From the NCBI GenBank assembly GCA_035516175.1, contig DATJAO010000060.1:1-64000 (forward strand): a stretch of 64,000 bases of DNA, given 5' to 3'. The stretch comes from DASPSR01 sp035516175 (GTDB lineage: Bacteria > Nitrospirota > UBA9217). Of the stretch, positions 1-8,453 are shown piece by piece. The notes beneath the pieces were generated by a model. It did no database searches. It saw only the letters and a list, made by a program, of their open reading frames with translations, and was not told where the DNA came from. The position numbers were made by a program, and so were the translations under genes. Every line of letters starts with the position of its first letter. Positions within the stretch are counted from its first letter, which is position 1.

Positions 1-9
1 TGGCGATCG

Positions 10-759
10 TTAATGACCTTGTTGTGTATCACCCTGTCTCTTGCCTCCGGGCAAGGCACTATGGCTGATATCCTTCGCTCCTTCTACAACGCCGACCAGC
101 ATGTCCTTGACCGCCTTCACTGCCGTATTGCCGATTGAACCTGCTGCATCAATAGCGCCGTTTACGGCCACCTTCGCCACTTCTTCTGCGTTCCCGCCGA
201 CTTCCTTCGTAGCCTCTATTACGCCATCTACGGCACGCCGTGCTACCATAGCCACATCTGCGCCGACCTCAGCCGCGCCCTTGACGGCACCCTTCACGGT
301 CTGGCCCGCGACAGTAATGACATCGCCGCCCACGTCGCTCACGCCCATGACTAGCCCTTTTGCCACGCTCTTAGTGCTCAAGATGAGCCCCGTGCCGACC
401 TCTTCTGTGGCCTGGATCGCGCCTTTGACCACGTCCTTGGTGATGCCAACAGCTTCACCAGCAACCGAGCCTGTCGCACGCAGCGTGTTGGATACCGTAT
501 TTCGGACGATGCTGACGATTTCCGCCTCGATCTCATTAATCCCCTTCAGACTGCTGATAACACCTTCTTTTACAGTAACCCCTGCTTTCCCCATCTCTTC
601 TGATGCTGCCGGGTTGCCTATGTTCTCTGCGCTCGTCATGTCTGCCTCTCCTTTAGTACTCGTTGTAGTTATGACATCGACATCCGATTCCGATGATGTG
701 CTGCGCGCACTGCGCTTCACGGTCTTCTTCGTCGGGGCCTTTTGTTTTTGGTCACTCAT
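10..759 (-). CDS. Protein of seven 22-residue amphipathic helical repeats
   Basis: The 249-residue product has a polar, Ser/Thr/Lys-rich head (about 1-75) followed by seven tandem 22-residue units (77-230). Five of the seven units open with VG, IG or VAG and carry a hydrophobic V/A/I pattern ending in a charged TKE, TEE or AKD step. The tail is short and polar (GGKRQGDTQQGH). A strong ribosome site (GGAGG) lies six bases before the ATG. There is no signal peptide and no convincing transmembrane segment. Repeats of 11 or 22 residues with this spacing are typical of amphipathic helices that lie on lipid surfaces (apolipoproteins, perilipins, phasin-like proteins, LEA proteins), so a membrane- or granule-coating role is an inference. 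It is the last gene of a minus-strand set with the HMA-like and DUF5132 genes upstream. I do not recognise a named family. Confidence 0.8.
   Translation of the reverse strand: MSDQKQKAPTKKTVKRSARSTSSESDVDVITTTSTKGEADMTSAENIGNPAASEEMGKAGVTVKEGVISSLKGINEIEAEIVSIVRNTVSNTLRATGSVAGEAVGITKDVVKGAIQATEEVGTGLILSTKSVAKGLVMGVSDVGGDVITVAGQTVKGAVKGAAEVGADVAMVARRAVDGVIEATKEVGGNAEEVAKVAVNGAIDAAGSIGNTAVKAVKDMLVGVVEGAKDISHSALPGGKRQGDTQQGH
70..531 (-). repeat. Seven 66-bp coding repeats
   Basis: These bases encode residues 77-230 of the helical repeat protein as seven consecutive 66-base units. The units agree at protein level (VG opening, AVKGA-like centre, charged end) but have diverged in bases, which points to an old duplication kept by selection on the protein. 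Confidence 0.7.
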
Positions 760-944
760 AGCGTTCCTCCTAACTAAGGTTCGCAGAACCTTAAGGTCCT
801 CTCTTTAACCTTTTGATATTTTGACAATTTTTAGGAACGGATTTCTGTGGGAGTGAAAATAAACTATATTAATTTTAGAAGCCTTTGTAACTGATATTAC
901 GTACAAAGTCTGGAAAACCCCCGCCTACCCGTATTCGGTTAATA

Positions 945-1430
945 CTATTTTTTTAGACCCTCATCTGTTTTTGAGTAGAGATGATACGCATACCAGTATG
1001 CTGCGAACCACGGTATGGCTCCTGCATTCCCGGTCAAAATCTGTGCGCTGCCCATTACTATCAGGGCTACGAGAGCGACCCCCTTCAAATCCATATCCCC
1101 GTCTGTGAGATTCTGTATCTGCCGGTCAACGCTTCTGAACGTCTCACCGAGGTTGCGGCGAAGATCTGCAGATGGCACTTTCGGACCCTTTTGTTCTTCT
1201 AAGGAAAAAAGGTTCTTGGACCGAGCATACTCCGCAATCGCACTCATCGTCGTTTGGTGAATCAAGAGTATGCTGCCCGTAGCCGGGTTCACCTCAATTG
1301 AGAGAACGCCGGGACACGCGGCCAATTGGTCACCTTGGGACTTAAGTGCTGCAAGGTTTCCTTTTTGTGAGGGGATCCTCACCCGCAATCTACCTGTTGA
1401 AGCATGGGCAATGACAGCATCAGGAATCAT
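945..1430 (-). CDS. HMA-like domain protein with C-terminal membrane segment
   Basis: The product has 161 residues. Residues 1-70 read like a ferredoxin-fold heavy-metal-associated domain of the HMA_2 type (GRLRVRIPS, then ACPGVLSIEVNPATGSILL), but there is no CxxC metal motif. Residues about 113-150 are hydrophobic and probably cross the membrane once or twice. The start overlaps the stop of the DUF5132 gene (ATGA), so the two are translationally coupled. In other genomes similar HMA_2 and DUF5132 genes are often neighbours, sometimes near P-type ATPases; their role is not established. Metal binding through the usual cysteines can be excluded from the sequence. Confidence 0.75.
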   Translation of the reverse strand: MIPDAVIAHASTGRLRVRIPSQKGNLAALKSQGDQLAACPGVLSIEVNPATGSILLIHQTTMSAIAEYARSKNLFSLEEQKGPKVPSADLRRNLGETFRSVDRQIQNLTDGDMDLKGVALVALIVMGSAQILTGNAGAIPWFAAYWYAYHLYSKTDEGLKK

Positions 1431-1723
1431 GGCGCAGCCGACTCCACTTTGGCCTGCGCGGTAGCCGCTGCAGCCGCCGCCGTCGACTCGGACAGCTCCG
1501 CCTTTGCCTCAGCTACAATATCCTCTGTAATTTCAGCAACCTCCGCAAAGACCTCCTTGCCGCGCTCATACATCTGCATGCCTCCTTTGATCGCGGCCTT
1601 CGCGAGCGGCTTCGCGATGTTTGCAAAAAGCGGAATTACCACGGGCGCCAATACCGCTGCGCCGATGCCGACAGCCAACCCGGTAACAAGATTCCCTTTC
1701 AATCCATCTTCCAAGAGCCCCAT
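1427..1723 (-). CDS. DUF5132 family small protein
   Basis: I place the start at an internal ATG (98 residues, MGLLEDGLKG...) because AAAGGAGG sits a few bases upstream of it; an earlier in-frame ATG at 1753 has no such site. Residues 10-35 are a glycine- and alanine-rich hydrophobic helix (GLAVGIGAAVLAPVVIPLF). The rest is an Ala-rich helix with a KEVFAEVAE...AEAKAEL heptad-like pattern. This arrangement matches DUF5132 proteins. The gene is coupled to the downstream HMA-like gene by a four-base overlap. Function is unknown; a membrane-anchored helical partner of the HMA-like protein is an inference. Confidence 0.75.
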   Translation of the reverse strand: MGLLEDGLKGNLVTGLAVGIGAAVLAPVVIPLFANIAKPLAKAAIKGGMQMYERGKEVFAEVAEITEDIVAEAKAELSESTAAAAAATAQAKVESAAP

Positions 1724-1753
1724 ATCAAAACCTCCTTTCTTGATCGTAACCAT

Positions 1754-2151
1754 ATAAATTTAGCTCGGTTTTTTAGCTCTGTCCATATTGTCTTTCATTA
1801 CTTACCTATAAGCTGTCTTGCGCCACTCATTTATTACAAGTTATCAGATCGCCGTCTTTAATTTCCTTGATACGGTAGGCTTAAGGAACAGCCGTCCGTA
1901 CAAGAATATGATCATCCTGTTATTATTATATCGCACAATCGCAAAAATCATTGATCTGATTGTTACAGCAGGCTTCACTTTTTTAACGTATACAGTCTTG
2001 CTTTTTCGTACGAGGGCTATTATCTTTATATAAAATTCCTTTTTATTGTCCATATGGGCTGCATTGTGACAAAACGAGATGAATTTTCGTTCACTATATT
2101 GTGCATGCCCAATGTGTTGATATATGGTAAGAAAACAATGGGATGTGAACG
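1754..2151. other. Intergenic, no supported gene
   Basis: The stretch separates the minus-strand set from the plus-strand hydrolase. It is AT-rich. Short open frames exist on both strands (for example 1818-2033) but lack ribosome sites and protein-like composition. No repeat, terminator or Pho-type repeat was found. Confidence 0.5.
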
Positions 2152-3612
2152 ATGAGACCGCTTGAGTGCGTTCTACTGTTTCTCAACCTGCTTTGTGTGA
2201 TTTGGCTGATTTTTCCATGGAGAAACGTTCATAAGGTGACATTCAATTTTTTGGCTGTCACTTCGATGGCCGCACTAATAGCTCATTTTATGGCTGAGGG
2301 GTATCGATGGCACATGCTCCCTGCGTATTCACTCGTGATAGCTCAGGTTATTTTTACGATAAATAACAGGTTCGCGTCATCACACAGAAGTAATCCTTAT
2401 GCAATGTCCAGAGGTATAACCGTCGCATTCGGCACTCTTTATTTAACCATTGCGGTGGCGTTACCCGCGTACTTATTTCCCGTGTTTAAATTTGAAAAGC
2501 CAACGGGGCCTTATGCTGTTGGAACGGCGTCACGATATTGGATCGATTTTTCCCGAAGGGAGGACCATTCAAGGGGAACCTTGAATCCTCGAGAACTTAT
2601 GGTTCAAATATGGTATCCAGCCGAACATTCAAGAGGTCTGCTGACAGCTCCTTATCATCCGAATATTGACTATCTGACCGAAGAACTGGCACGCGTCTTT
2701 GGCATTCCCCGCCTGATGTTGAGCAACTTTCACTATGTTATGTCTAATTCTCTAATAGGAGCGAAGATATCCACATCCCGGCAAAAATTTCCCATACTCT
2801 TTTTTTCTCATGCTTTCAACGGTCATAGGTTCCAGAACACATTTCAAGTGGAAGAACTGGCGAGCCATGGATATGTTGTCGTTGGCATTGATCATTCCTA
2901 CGTATCTGTCGGCACAGTGTTTCCTGACGGTCGGCTTGTCCCAGCGCATCGTCTCGACCATTTTACAGAGGATGGGCTGAGACCTTTCTTAAACGAATGG
3001 GTTGCAGATGCACGGTTTGTACTGGACCAGTTATCGAAGATCAATGTTGTTAATCCTAAAGATATGTTTACCAATAGGCTAGATCTAACGAAAGTCGGTT
3101 ACTTTGGCCATTCATTCGGTGGGGCTGCAGCGGCGCAGACACTGTCTATCGACAGCCGTTTTAAAGCGGGTATCAGCATGGATGGATATCCCTTCGGTAA
3201 TGCTCATAGCCAGGGAGTAAAGCAACCGTTCCTGCAGCTGCAAAGCGATCGTTCTTTACGTGAAGTATCAGATGAAGAACTAGCGTTCATGAATATGACG
3301 CGGCAGGAATTACAGATTTCTGTAGCGGAGTGGAATAGAAGAATACAGAGAATTTGCAGCAACGGCTATATCATGAGACTTAAAAGAACTGGACACTATG
3401 ATTTTTCCGATTGTCCCTTGTGGACACCGCTCGCATCGTGGCTTGGTTTTACGGGAAAAATCTCCCCAAAACGAGTTCATAGTATCATCAATGTCTATAC
3501 GCTCGCCTTCTTTGATAAATACCTTCAAGGACTGGATTCTTCATTATTGCATGGATCTTCTCCCGAATATCCAGAAGTAGAATGTCTACATACTCCCAAC
3601 ATGTTGCAGTAA
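2152..3612 (+). CDS. Membrane-anchored PAF-acetylhydrolase-like alpha/beta hydrolase
   Basis: This 486-residue protein has two or three hydrophobic segments in its first 115 residues and then an alpha/beta-hydrolase domain. The domain resembles the platelet-activating-factor acetylhydrolase isoform II group. The nucleophile elbow GHSFGG gives Ser321; Asp344 (SMDGYP) and His415 (TGHYDFSD) complete a plausible triad. The FFSHAFNGH loop would carry the oxyanion hole. The family hydrolyses short or oxidised acyl groups from lipids and also some polyester substrates, so the exact substrate is open. The N-terminal membrane part implies action at the inner membrane face. The ribosome site is weak. 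The gene stands alone between two unrelated units, with no Pho-type repeats in front of it. Confidence 0.8.
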   Translation: MRPLECVLLFLNLLCVIWLIFPWRNVHKVTFNFLAVTSMAALIAHFMAEGYRWHMLPAYSLVIAQVIFTINNRFASSHRSNPYAMSRGITVAFGTLYLTIAVALPAYLFPVFKFEKPTGPYAVGTASRYWIDFSRREDHSRGTLNPRELMVQIWYPAEHSRGLLTAPYHPNIDYLTEELARVFGIPRLMLSNFHYVMSNSLIGAKISTSRQKFPILFFSHAFNGHRFQNTFQVEELASHGYVVVGIDHSYVSVGTVFPDGRLVPAHRLDHFTEDGLRPFLNEWVADARFVLDQLSKINVVNPKDMFTNRLDLTKVGYFGHSFGGAAAAQTLSIDSRFKAGISMDGYPFGNAHSQGVKQPFLQLQSDRSLREVSDEELAFMNMTRQELQISVAEWNRRIQRICSNGYIMRLKRTGHYDFSDCPLWTPLASWLGFTGKISPKRVHSIINVYTLAFFDKYLQGLDSSLLHGSSPEYPEVECLHTPNMLQ

Positions 3613-3733
3613 TAGATGACATCGTTTTTTATTGTACGATACTGCGTCTTGCTTGCTGTGCCCGTAGTCTACCTGTATCTTCGGATGAAAAATCCAAACG
3701 AGTCAGTAGCCGGAGTAAAGTATTTTTTCCATT

Positions 3734-3768
3734 TTTGTAACATTCATGTAACATTCTCTGAATATAAT
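3734..3768 (+). promoter_or_regulatory. Pho-box promoter for small Cys-rich gene
   Basis: Two 11-bp direct repeats, TTTGTAACATT and CATGTAACATT, lie end to end (3734-3755). A -10 hexamer TATAAT follows at 3763, 15 bases after the start of the second GTAA. The same geometry recurs at six other places in the window, including in front of pstS. Confidence 0.75.
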
Positions 3769-3790
3769 ATTAAAAGTGAGGGAGATAATT

Positions 3791-4000
3791 ATGCACATTT
3801 CTCGATGGGCCATCGTGAACGATTCGCATCCAAAAATGGAAAATGAATTAATATGCCCTTACCTGACACCGATAAACAATTATTGTGCAGCCTCAAATAC
3901 AGTTGCAACCATTAATAGTGAAAGAAAGGAAAGTCAATGTAGCACCGAAGATTATGACCGCTGTCCGCTGTTCCTCGCAAAGGTATTGCGAGGCAGATGA
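3791..4000 (+). CDS. Small four-plus-cysteine protein, Pho-box controlled
   Basis: The 69-residue product starts at an ATG with a GGGAGA ribosome site, 23 bases after the -10 of a Pho-type promoter. It carries cysteines in a spaced pattern (CPYL, NNYC, SQC, DRCP) that looks like a small metal-binding or Fe-S fold. The C-terminal LFLAKVLRGR is basic. There is no signal peptide. The DUF3562 gene follows 68 bases later and probably shares the transcript. I do not recognise a named family; the promoter placement and cysteine spacing are the reasons to call it a real gene. Confidence 0.6.
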   Translation: MHISRWAIVNDSHPKMENELICPYLTPINNYCAASNTVATINSERKESQCSTEDYDRCPLFLAKVLRGR

Positions 4001-4068
4001 GAAAGACATCGTGAGGTCATCGAACGGGTGTTTAGCAATGAGGTTTCCCTGGGAGGGAGGAGGAACAT

Positions 4069-4296
4069 ATGCCTGAACAAAGTGTAAATAATATCTACCC
4101 GCTCACCGATGAAAAAGAATACGATCAGCATGCCCGCGCCATTCAGAAACTTGCACTGGAGCTTGGGGTCCCTGTTGAGGAAGTAAACAGTCTGTACCGG
4201 GAAATCCTAGAAGTTTTCAAAAGGGAGGCGAAGGTGAGAGCCTTCCTCCCGATTCTCGTCAGCCGGAGCGTAAAAGAGAGATTGAGGCAAAGGTAA
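4069..4296 (+). CDS. DUF3562-like small protein
   Basis: The 75-residue protein starts at an ATG after a strong GGGAGGGAGGAGG ribosome site. It is helical and charged, without membrane segments, and has the pattern of DUF3562 proteins (a central LALELGVPVEEVNSLYREIL helix and a basic ILVSRSVKERL end). Function of the family is unknown. It lies just behind the cysteine-rich small gene, so it is probably part of the same phosphate-responsive unit. Confidence 0.7.
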   Translation: MPEQSVNNIYPLTDEKEYDQHARAIQKLALELGVPVEEVNSLYREILEVFKREAKVRAFLPILVSRSVKERLRQR

Positions 4297-4421
4297 TCTG
4301 AGAGAACCTCAAGAGAGAATCTGTAACTTTTTGTCGCAAAACCTTACCATGTAACATCGGGATGCAGCACCTTCCACTAGAATATTTTTTCAATCACTTC
4401 CCCATTGCAATAAAGGTAATG

Positions 4422-4697
4422 ATGTCTAAGGACTCTATCGAAACAATAAGTTGCCCAAAGTGTGCATCGGAGGCCGTATATCGTGATGGGAAGGCCCGGA
4501 CAGGCAAACAGCGCTATCTCTGCTTAATGTGTGGTACGCAATTTACCGCTTCCCATCGGACGAGAGTTCGAATAAGACCGCTCTGCAGTGCATGTGGAAG
4601 CGCCATGCATCTCTATAGGCATGAACATACAGTGGTACGTTTCAGGTGTTCGCGATATCCTCTCTGTAAGACGTACAAGAAAATTCCAAAGACCTAA
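4422..4697 (+). CDS. Double zinc-ribbon protein, InsA-like N-terminal finger
   Basis: I start at the ATG at 4422 (91 residues) because AAAGG lies just upstream; 4419 is equally possible. The first ribbon (CPKCASEA...CLMC, with GKQRYLC and FTASH) matches the zinc-binding N-terminus of IS1-type transposase InsA. The second (CSACGSAM...CSRYPLC) resembles topoisomerase-type zinc fingers. No catalytic transposase domain follows and no inverted repeats were seen. It is therefore either a domesticated DNA-binding protein or a relic; the intact frame and ribosome site favour the former. Confidence 0.65.
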   Translation: MSKDSIETISCPKCASEAVYRDGKARTGKQRYLCLMCGTQFTASHRTRVRIRPLCSACGSAMHLYRHEHTVVRFRCSRYPLCKTYKKIPKT

Positions 4698-4777
4698 GGA
4701 TGCCCGAACGCCAATAGCGACAATTTCTACCATGTTGACTCGATTGCGGAATACAACAAGTTGATGCTTTCAGAGTT

Positions 4778-5149
4778 TCATTTCTTTTTGCGTGCCTTAG
4801 GGCGTGCTTTGGGGCGCGCTGTATTACCCTTCCCTTCGAGTATTGAGATCTGTTCCTCGAGGTCCTTGATCCGGACCATGACGTCCTTCACCCCGGTGTC
4901 GTGTGCAGGGTTTTTAACCTTCGTACTGCTCATGATAGCATAGACCTTGGCGCCCAGATCAGTGATCGCCTCGTGTATCCTGGCCTTGAGTGTTAACACT
5001 TTATACTGCCGCTTTCCTTCTTCCGTGAGTTCCTCTGCTTTCTTCTGCACGACGATGGCGCCCTGCTTCATTGCCGCCTTTCCTTTTTCTAGTCCTTCCT
5101 GCAGGTCTTTCTTGATCGTTTCCCAGTTAATAATCTCCAGATAGCCCAT
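4778..5149 (-). CDS. Coiled-coil protein with basic tail
   Basis: The 123-residue product begins at an ATG with GGAGG seven bases upstream. It is almost entirely helical: a first helix (about 8-60, KKDLQEGLEKGKAAMKQGAIVVQKKAEEL), a middle segment LGAKVYAIMSS, a leucine-zipper-like stretch DVMVRIKDLEEQISILEG, and a tail of PKARPKARKKK that could bind nucleic acid or acidic lipid. It has no membrane segment. It resembles small stress-related helical proteins (YtxH/CsbD-like in style) but I cannot name a family. It is a single gene facing the hydrolase that follows. Confidence 0.7.
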   Translation of the reverse strand: MGYLEIINWETIKKDLQEGLEKGKAAMKQGAIVVQKKAEELTEEGKRQYKVLTLKARIHEAITDLGAKVYAIMSSTKVKNPAHDTGVKDVMVRIKDLEEQISILEGKGNTARPKARPKARKKK

Positions 5150-5356
5150 ACGATGACCTCCACTAGATATACGATATTCCTCAGTAATTCCTAACTTTGC
5201 AGCCTCGGAGTGTTGTTACCTGTATGAGCGTACAATAATCAAGGATAAATTGCAAGAATTTTGCTAGGAACATTCGATTAGGTGCTCCTTGCTTTTCAAA
5301 ATAATGTATAATATTATTTGCAGTGTAAACGACGTCAAGAACGAATCTTTTGCACC

Positions 5357-6064
5357 GTGAATACAGAAAATCAAACAAGGGATGACACGACTGAGTGTGT
5401 GATCCTGCTTCATGGGCTGGGCCGCTTCAGACAGTCTATGCGCAGGCTTGAGCAGTATTTAAAAGACCTCAGCTATACTACCATTAATCTCGCCTATCCC
5501 TCGACAACCAAATCGATCGAGACGATTGCCGAAACGCATCTTGCGCGCGCCGTAAAAGGATGTGAAGCAGGCGGAGCAGTAAAAGTTCATTTTGTCGGCC
5601 ATTCTCTAGGCGGGATCATTGTCCGTCAGTACCTCCAGCAGCATTCGGTGCCTGCAGGCAGCAGGCTAGTCATGCTCTCTCCGCCGAATCAGGGAAGCGA
5701 GCTTGTAGATCTGCTCATGCAACTCCCTCTCTACCGATGGATTACCGGCCCGGCCGGGCAGCAGATCGGCAGGGGGCCCGAGTCCTTGGTAAATCGCTTA
5801 AAGCCCGTTGGGATTGACGTCGGCGTGATCGCGGGTAACCTGAGCATCAATCTTCTGTTCTCCGCTTTCATGGACGGGCCTGACGACGGTATGGTTTCTG
5901 TGAAAAGCACCATGCTCCCGGAGATGAGTGACTTCATCATTGTCCCCAATACCCACACGTTTATTATGAGAGATCCGCCGGTGATGCGGCAGGTCGCGCA
6001 TTTCCTCAAGCACGGCAAGTTCGACCACAGAGGGACGGGTGAGCAGGACAGGGCATCGGTCTGA
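5357..6064 (+). CDS. Alpha/beta-hydrolase, lipase/PGAP1-like
   Basis: The product is a soluble alpha/beta hydrolase of about 235 residues. It shows ILLHGLGR (oxyanion loop), GHSLGG (nucleophile elbow), a conserved SPPNQGSELVD segment, DDGMVSV (acid) and NTHTFIM (histidine). This layout is that of bacterial lipase or esterase proteins related to PGAP1 and triacylglycerol lipases. The start is uncertain: GTG at 5357 gives a normal N-terminus, while TTG at 5318 would add 13 residues. A TATAAT hexamer at 5307-5312 could be its -10 element. It has no signal peptide, so action on cytoplasmic or inner-leaflet lipid esters is likely. Confidence 0.75.
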   Translation: MNTENQTRDDTTECVILLHGLGRFRQSMRRLEQYLKDLSYTTINLAYPSTTKSIETIAETHLARAVKGCEAGGAVKVHFVGHSLGGIIVRQYLQQHSVPAGSRLVMLSPPNQGSELVDLLMQLPLYRWITGPAGQQIGRGPESLVNRLKPVGIDVGVIAGNLSINLLFSAFMDGPDDGMVSVKSTMLPEMSDFIIVPNTHTFIMRDPPVMRQVAHFLKHGKFDHRGTGEQDRASV

Positions 6065-6202
6065 TTGCTATAAAACATAGATTTTTTCGTCCGTCGGATG
6101 CATCATCCTCATCTCCGCGCGTGCATACCCCGCCTTCCCGACTCTCGTCGAACACATCCCCGTTTGTACCCCCATGCTTTACGCGTAGGCCTAGCATAAC
6201 CT

Positions 6203-6901
6203 CTAGCCGAACAGCCGGAAACGGATAGAATGCACATATTTCATGAAGGATGTGCCGAAGAAGTAGTCGGACGCGTAGGCAACCGGGTAGAGCAACGCCT
6301 GCCAGACCGTGAGCTTGGTGTGCCCGGTGATGATATAGGGTGCGACTAGGAACCGGAAAAAGATGATATACGCGACGAGGGCTGTTGTCGTAGCTATAAG
6401 CCGTCCGACCACCCGGCTCCAGATGGCGGGGGTGACCTTGTGCGCCACCTCGCGCGCGATCTCTTCATTCGAGCGGAGCATGATCTGCTTGAACAGTCGC
6501 CTGAATATTGAACCCCTGGCATCTGCCTCGACAAGCCGCAGGTATACCTCCCGATGCACTCTCCTACTGATAAAAGAGCGTGGGTGGCCGTTGTGCACAA
6601 AGATGAGAGAGAAGATGTCAGGCAGTCCCTGGAGCAACCGCACAAGGCTTTCGACGACCGATGCCATGTACACGGAACAAATGACGAGGACGCTCATTCT
6701 GCGAGTGAGGATCCAACCGGTGCCATAGACGGCAATCAGCAGAAGAATTATGTTCACTATGATCTTGACGATCTGCCCGGTGCACAATGCAAGAATTCGT
6801 TGCACTGATTCATACTCTGTCTTGACCTGTATGCGGCTGGAAACATAGTTTGAGGCCAGCAGTTTGGCGATCGCAAGGCTGAATGGAAAAGCGAAGTCCA
6901 T
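6203..6901 (-). CDS. Unknown inner-membrane protein
   Basis: This 232-residue protein has hydrophobic segments near 42-65 and 67-90, a shorter one near 170-195, and possibly one near 205-220. Between them is a basic cytoplasmic loop (HPRSFISRRVHREVYLRLVEADARGS) rich in Arg. I recognise no motif of a named transporter or enzyme. Its stop lies about 140 bases from the end of the convergent hydrolase gene. The ribosome site is poor. Confidence 0.6.
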   Translation of the reverse strand: MDFAFPFSLAIAKLLASNYVSSRIQVKTEYESVQRILALCTGQIVKIIVNIILLLIAVYGTGWILTRRMSVLVICSVYMASVVESLVRLLQGLPDIFSLIFVHNGHPRSFISRRVHREVYLRLVEADARGSIFRRLFKQIMLRSNEEIAREVAHKVTPAIWSRVVGRLIATTTALVAYIIFFRFLVAPYIITGHTKLTVWQALLYPVAYASDYFFGTSFMKYVHSIRFRLFG

Positions 6902-7196
6902 AGTCGTCCATCAGTAGGGCCGTGCATTTCTGCAGAACCCGCCTGATCACATTATCACACTAAATGATCCGCATTGTTAGAAATATCTCATATTTTTTTT
7001 CATCTCGTCGATTGCCTCTGGAATCCAAAGAATGACCCGTTGCAGCGCATTCATTTCTATGATAAAATCGCTTTATTGTTTGGATGACAAATAAAGGAGC
7101 ACACTCCCGCATGCACTATAACTCTGGAAGACCGTACGGAGCCGTCCTCCTGGTATTATGTGACTATAACCTGCCCTTGCCCAAGGAGTTATACAC

Positions 7197-7574
7197 ATGA
7201 AGGTTGCCGAAATGATGAATAAATCCATTGAATCCGTGTCAGCAGAAACCAGCGTCAACGAGATCATGAAGCTGATGACGAAAAAAATGATAAGATCCGT
7301 GCTGGTCAAACCGAAAGATGATTCGGACGGCTTCGGGATCGTCGCCGTACGCGATATCTTCAACAAGGTTCTTGCAAAGAATGTCGACCCGGCGAAAGTC
7401 AGCGCGGCTGAAGTCGCCACCAAACCAGTCATATGCGTGAGAACTGATATGGATGTCACTCATCTCATGAGTATGATGCAAAGCTACAACATTGCAAGGG
7501 TATTTGTGACAGATGGAACTACAATTGTGGGAGTCGTGGCATTGATGGACTTTATGAGAGTTGCGGTCAAATAG
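7197..7574 (+). CDS. CBS-domain pair protein
   Basis: The 125-residue protein consists of two CBS motifs: MKVAEMMNKSIESVSAETSVNEIMKLM...VAVRDIF and VATKPVICVRTDMDVTHLMSMM...VALMDFM. CBS pairs bind adenosine nucleotides and act as regulatory modules. As a stand-alone pair it probably modulates a partner not visible here. A ribosome site AAGGAG lies about nine bases before the ATG. It is flanked by non-coding DNA on the left and a convergent small gene on the right. Confidence 0.85.
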   Translation: MKVAEMMNKSIESVSAETSVNEIMKLMTKKMIRSVLVKPKDDSDGFGIVAVRDIFNKVLAKNVDPAKVSAAEVATKPVICVRTDMDVTHLMSMMQSYNIARVFVTDGTTIVGVVALMDFMRVAVK

Positions 7575-7612
7575 TTGCTCGTTTCGTCTCCGATTCATCC
7601 ACCGGCAGACGG

Positions 7613-7864
7613 CTATTCTTGTACTTTGGCATCCGGATCGTCCGTCTCTTGTTTCGAGGTCGGTACCCATTCGAATACCATGACCTGTCCCTTTGTAAAA
7701 GTTATTGGCTCTTGAGGTCCGATCTTCGTTGTATTCGGTGCAGAAGCAGCATGCCGTACCTGCTGCACTGTCGTCTTCTTGGGTTGCGATATCTCTTTAA
7801 CCAGTTCCTTAACAAAAACTTCGGCAAAATTGCTCACCACGAAGCCACCAATGGTTTTCCACAT
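7613..7864 (-). CDS. Small hypothetical protein
   Basis: The 83-residue frame starts MWKTIGGFVVSNFAEVFVKELVKEI, a short amphipathic helix, followed by a polar linker and a C-terminal FTKGQVMVFEWVPTS strand-like segment with an acidic tail. A GAGGCG sequence lies somewhat far upstream of the ATG. It converges with the CBS gene, leaving only 38 bases between them. I recognise no family; composition suggests a real but unknown gene. Confidence 0.4.
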   Translation of the reverse strand: MWKTIGGFVVSNFAEVFVKELVKEISQPKKTTVQQVRHAASAPNTTKIGPQEPITFTKGQVMVFEWVPTSKQETDDPDAKVQE

Positions 7865-8409
7865 GTCAGTGCACGCGCCTCACTGTACTCTATTTTTAGA
7901 AACCGCAATTACATTGTATCGTGTAAGTTAGAGGCTGTCAAGATGTTGGGGCAAGAGGGATTCATTTAAAGATGTGATGCACGGTATACTGTAATTCATT
8001 GGAACTGCTTCCGTGTATATTTCACTCCTCGAACCGCTGCCGGTCACCACACGATACTCTAGATCCCCATCATACTTCGGAAATATCAGATTGTCATGAA
8101 AATGGCGTCGGAATGCTGTTGCTGTCCCTGTTCTTCATTGAGCTCCCAGAAATGATGTCACACGGGGGTAGAGATAGCGGAAACGATGGGCCGTAAAGAC
8201 CTTTCGCTCTTGGGATATCTGGTCCATGGGGTAGTGATGATCCTGTTTCTTGTGCAGAATGATTTTAATTGCCTGATGATGCACGTCCATGACTCCGGCA
8301 AGTATTAATGGCCTGTTCCGACCGGTCGCGTTGCCCTTTCTCGTAGCCATCAGCGCCCTGCGGGTTCAGATTACAAGAGATGAGAATGCATATCATAAAT
8401 TCATGAAAA
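7865..8409. other. Intergenic, mostly featureless
   Basis: I see no convincing gene here. A 71-codon frame on the minus strand (8135-8350) starts with MATRKGNATGRNRP, but its ribosome site is poor and it has no recognisable domain, so it is not called. No RNA gene or clear hairpin terminator was found. Confidence 0.4.
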
Positions 8410-8453
8410 CGTAACATTCCCTTAATCGATTCGTAACAGACGACTGATAGATT
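8410..8453 (+). promoter_or_regulatory. Pho-box promoter, three repeats
   Basis: Three 11-bp units run end to end from 8410 to 8442: CGTAACATTCC, CTTAATCGATT and CGTAACAGACG. A -10-like TAGATT begins at 8448, exactly 15 bases after the last GTAA start. The first called gene downstream is the lipoprotein, about 265 bases away, so a long leader or an unseen small gene lies between. Confidence 0.65.

Noticed and set aside
41..808. 255-codon plus-strand frame
   Set aside because: It is the shadow of the repeat-helix gene on the other strand; its Ser/Thr/Pro-rich repeats mirror those of the real gene.
4323..4360. Two GTAAC sites in front of the zinc-ribbon gene
   Set aside because: They are 28 bases apart, not a multiple of 11, and no -10 follows at the right place.
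4422..4697. Insertion sequence
   Set aside because: Only an InsA-like zinc finger is present; no catalytic domain, inverted repeats or target duplication were found.
8135..8350. 71-codon minus-strand frame
   Set aside because: No good ribosome site, no domain, and composition not convincing.
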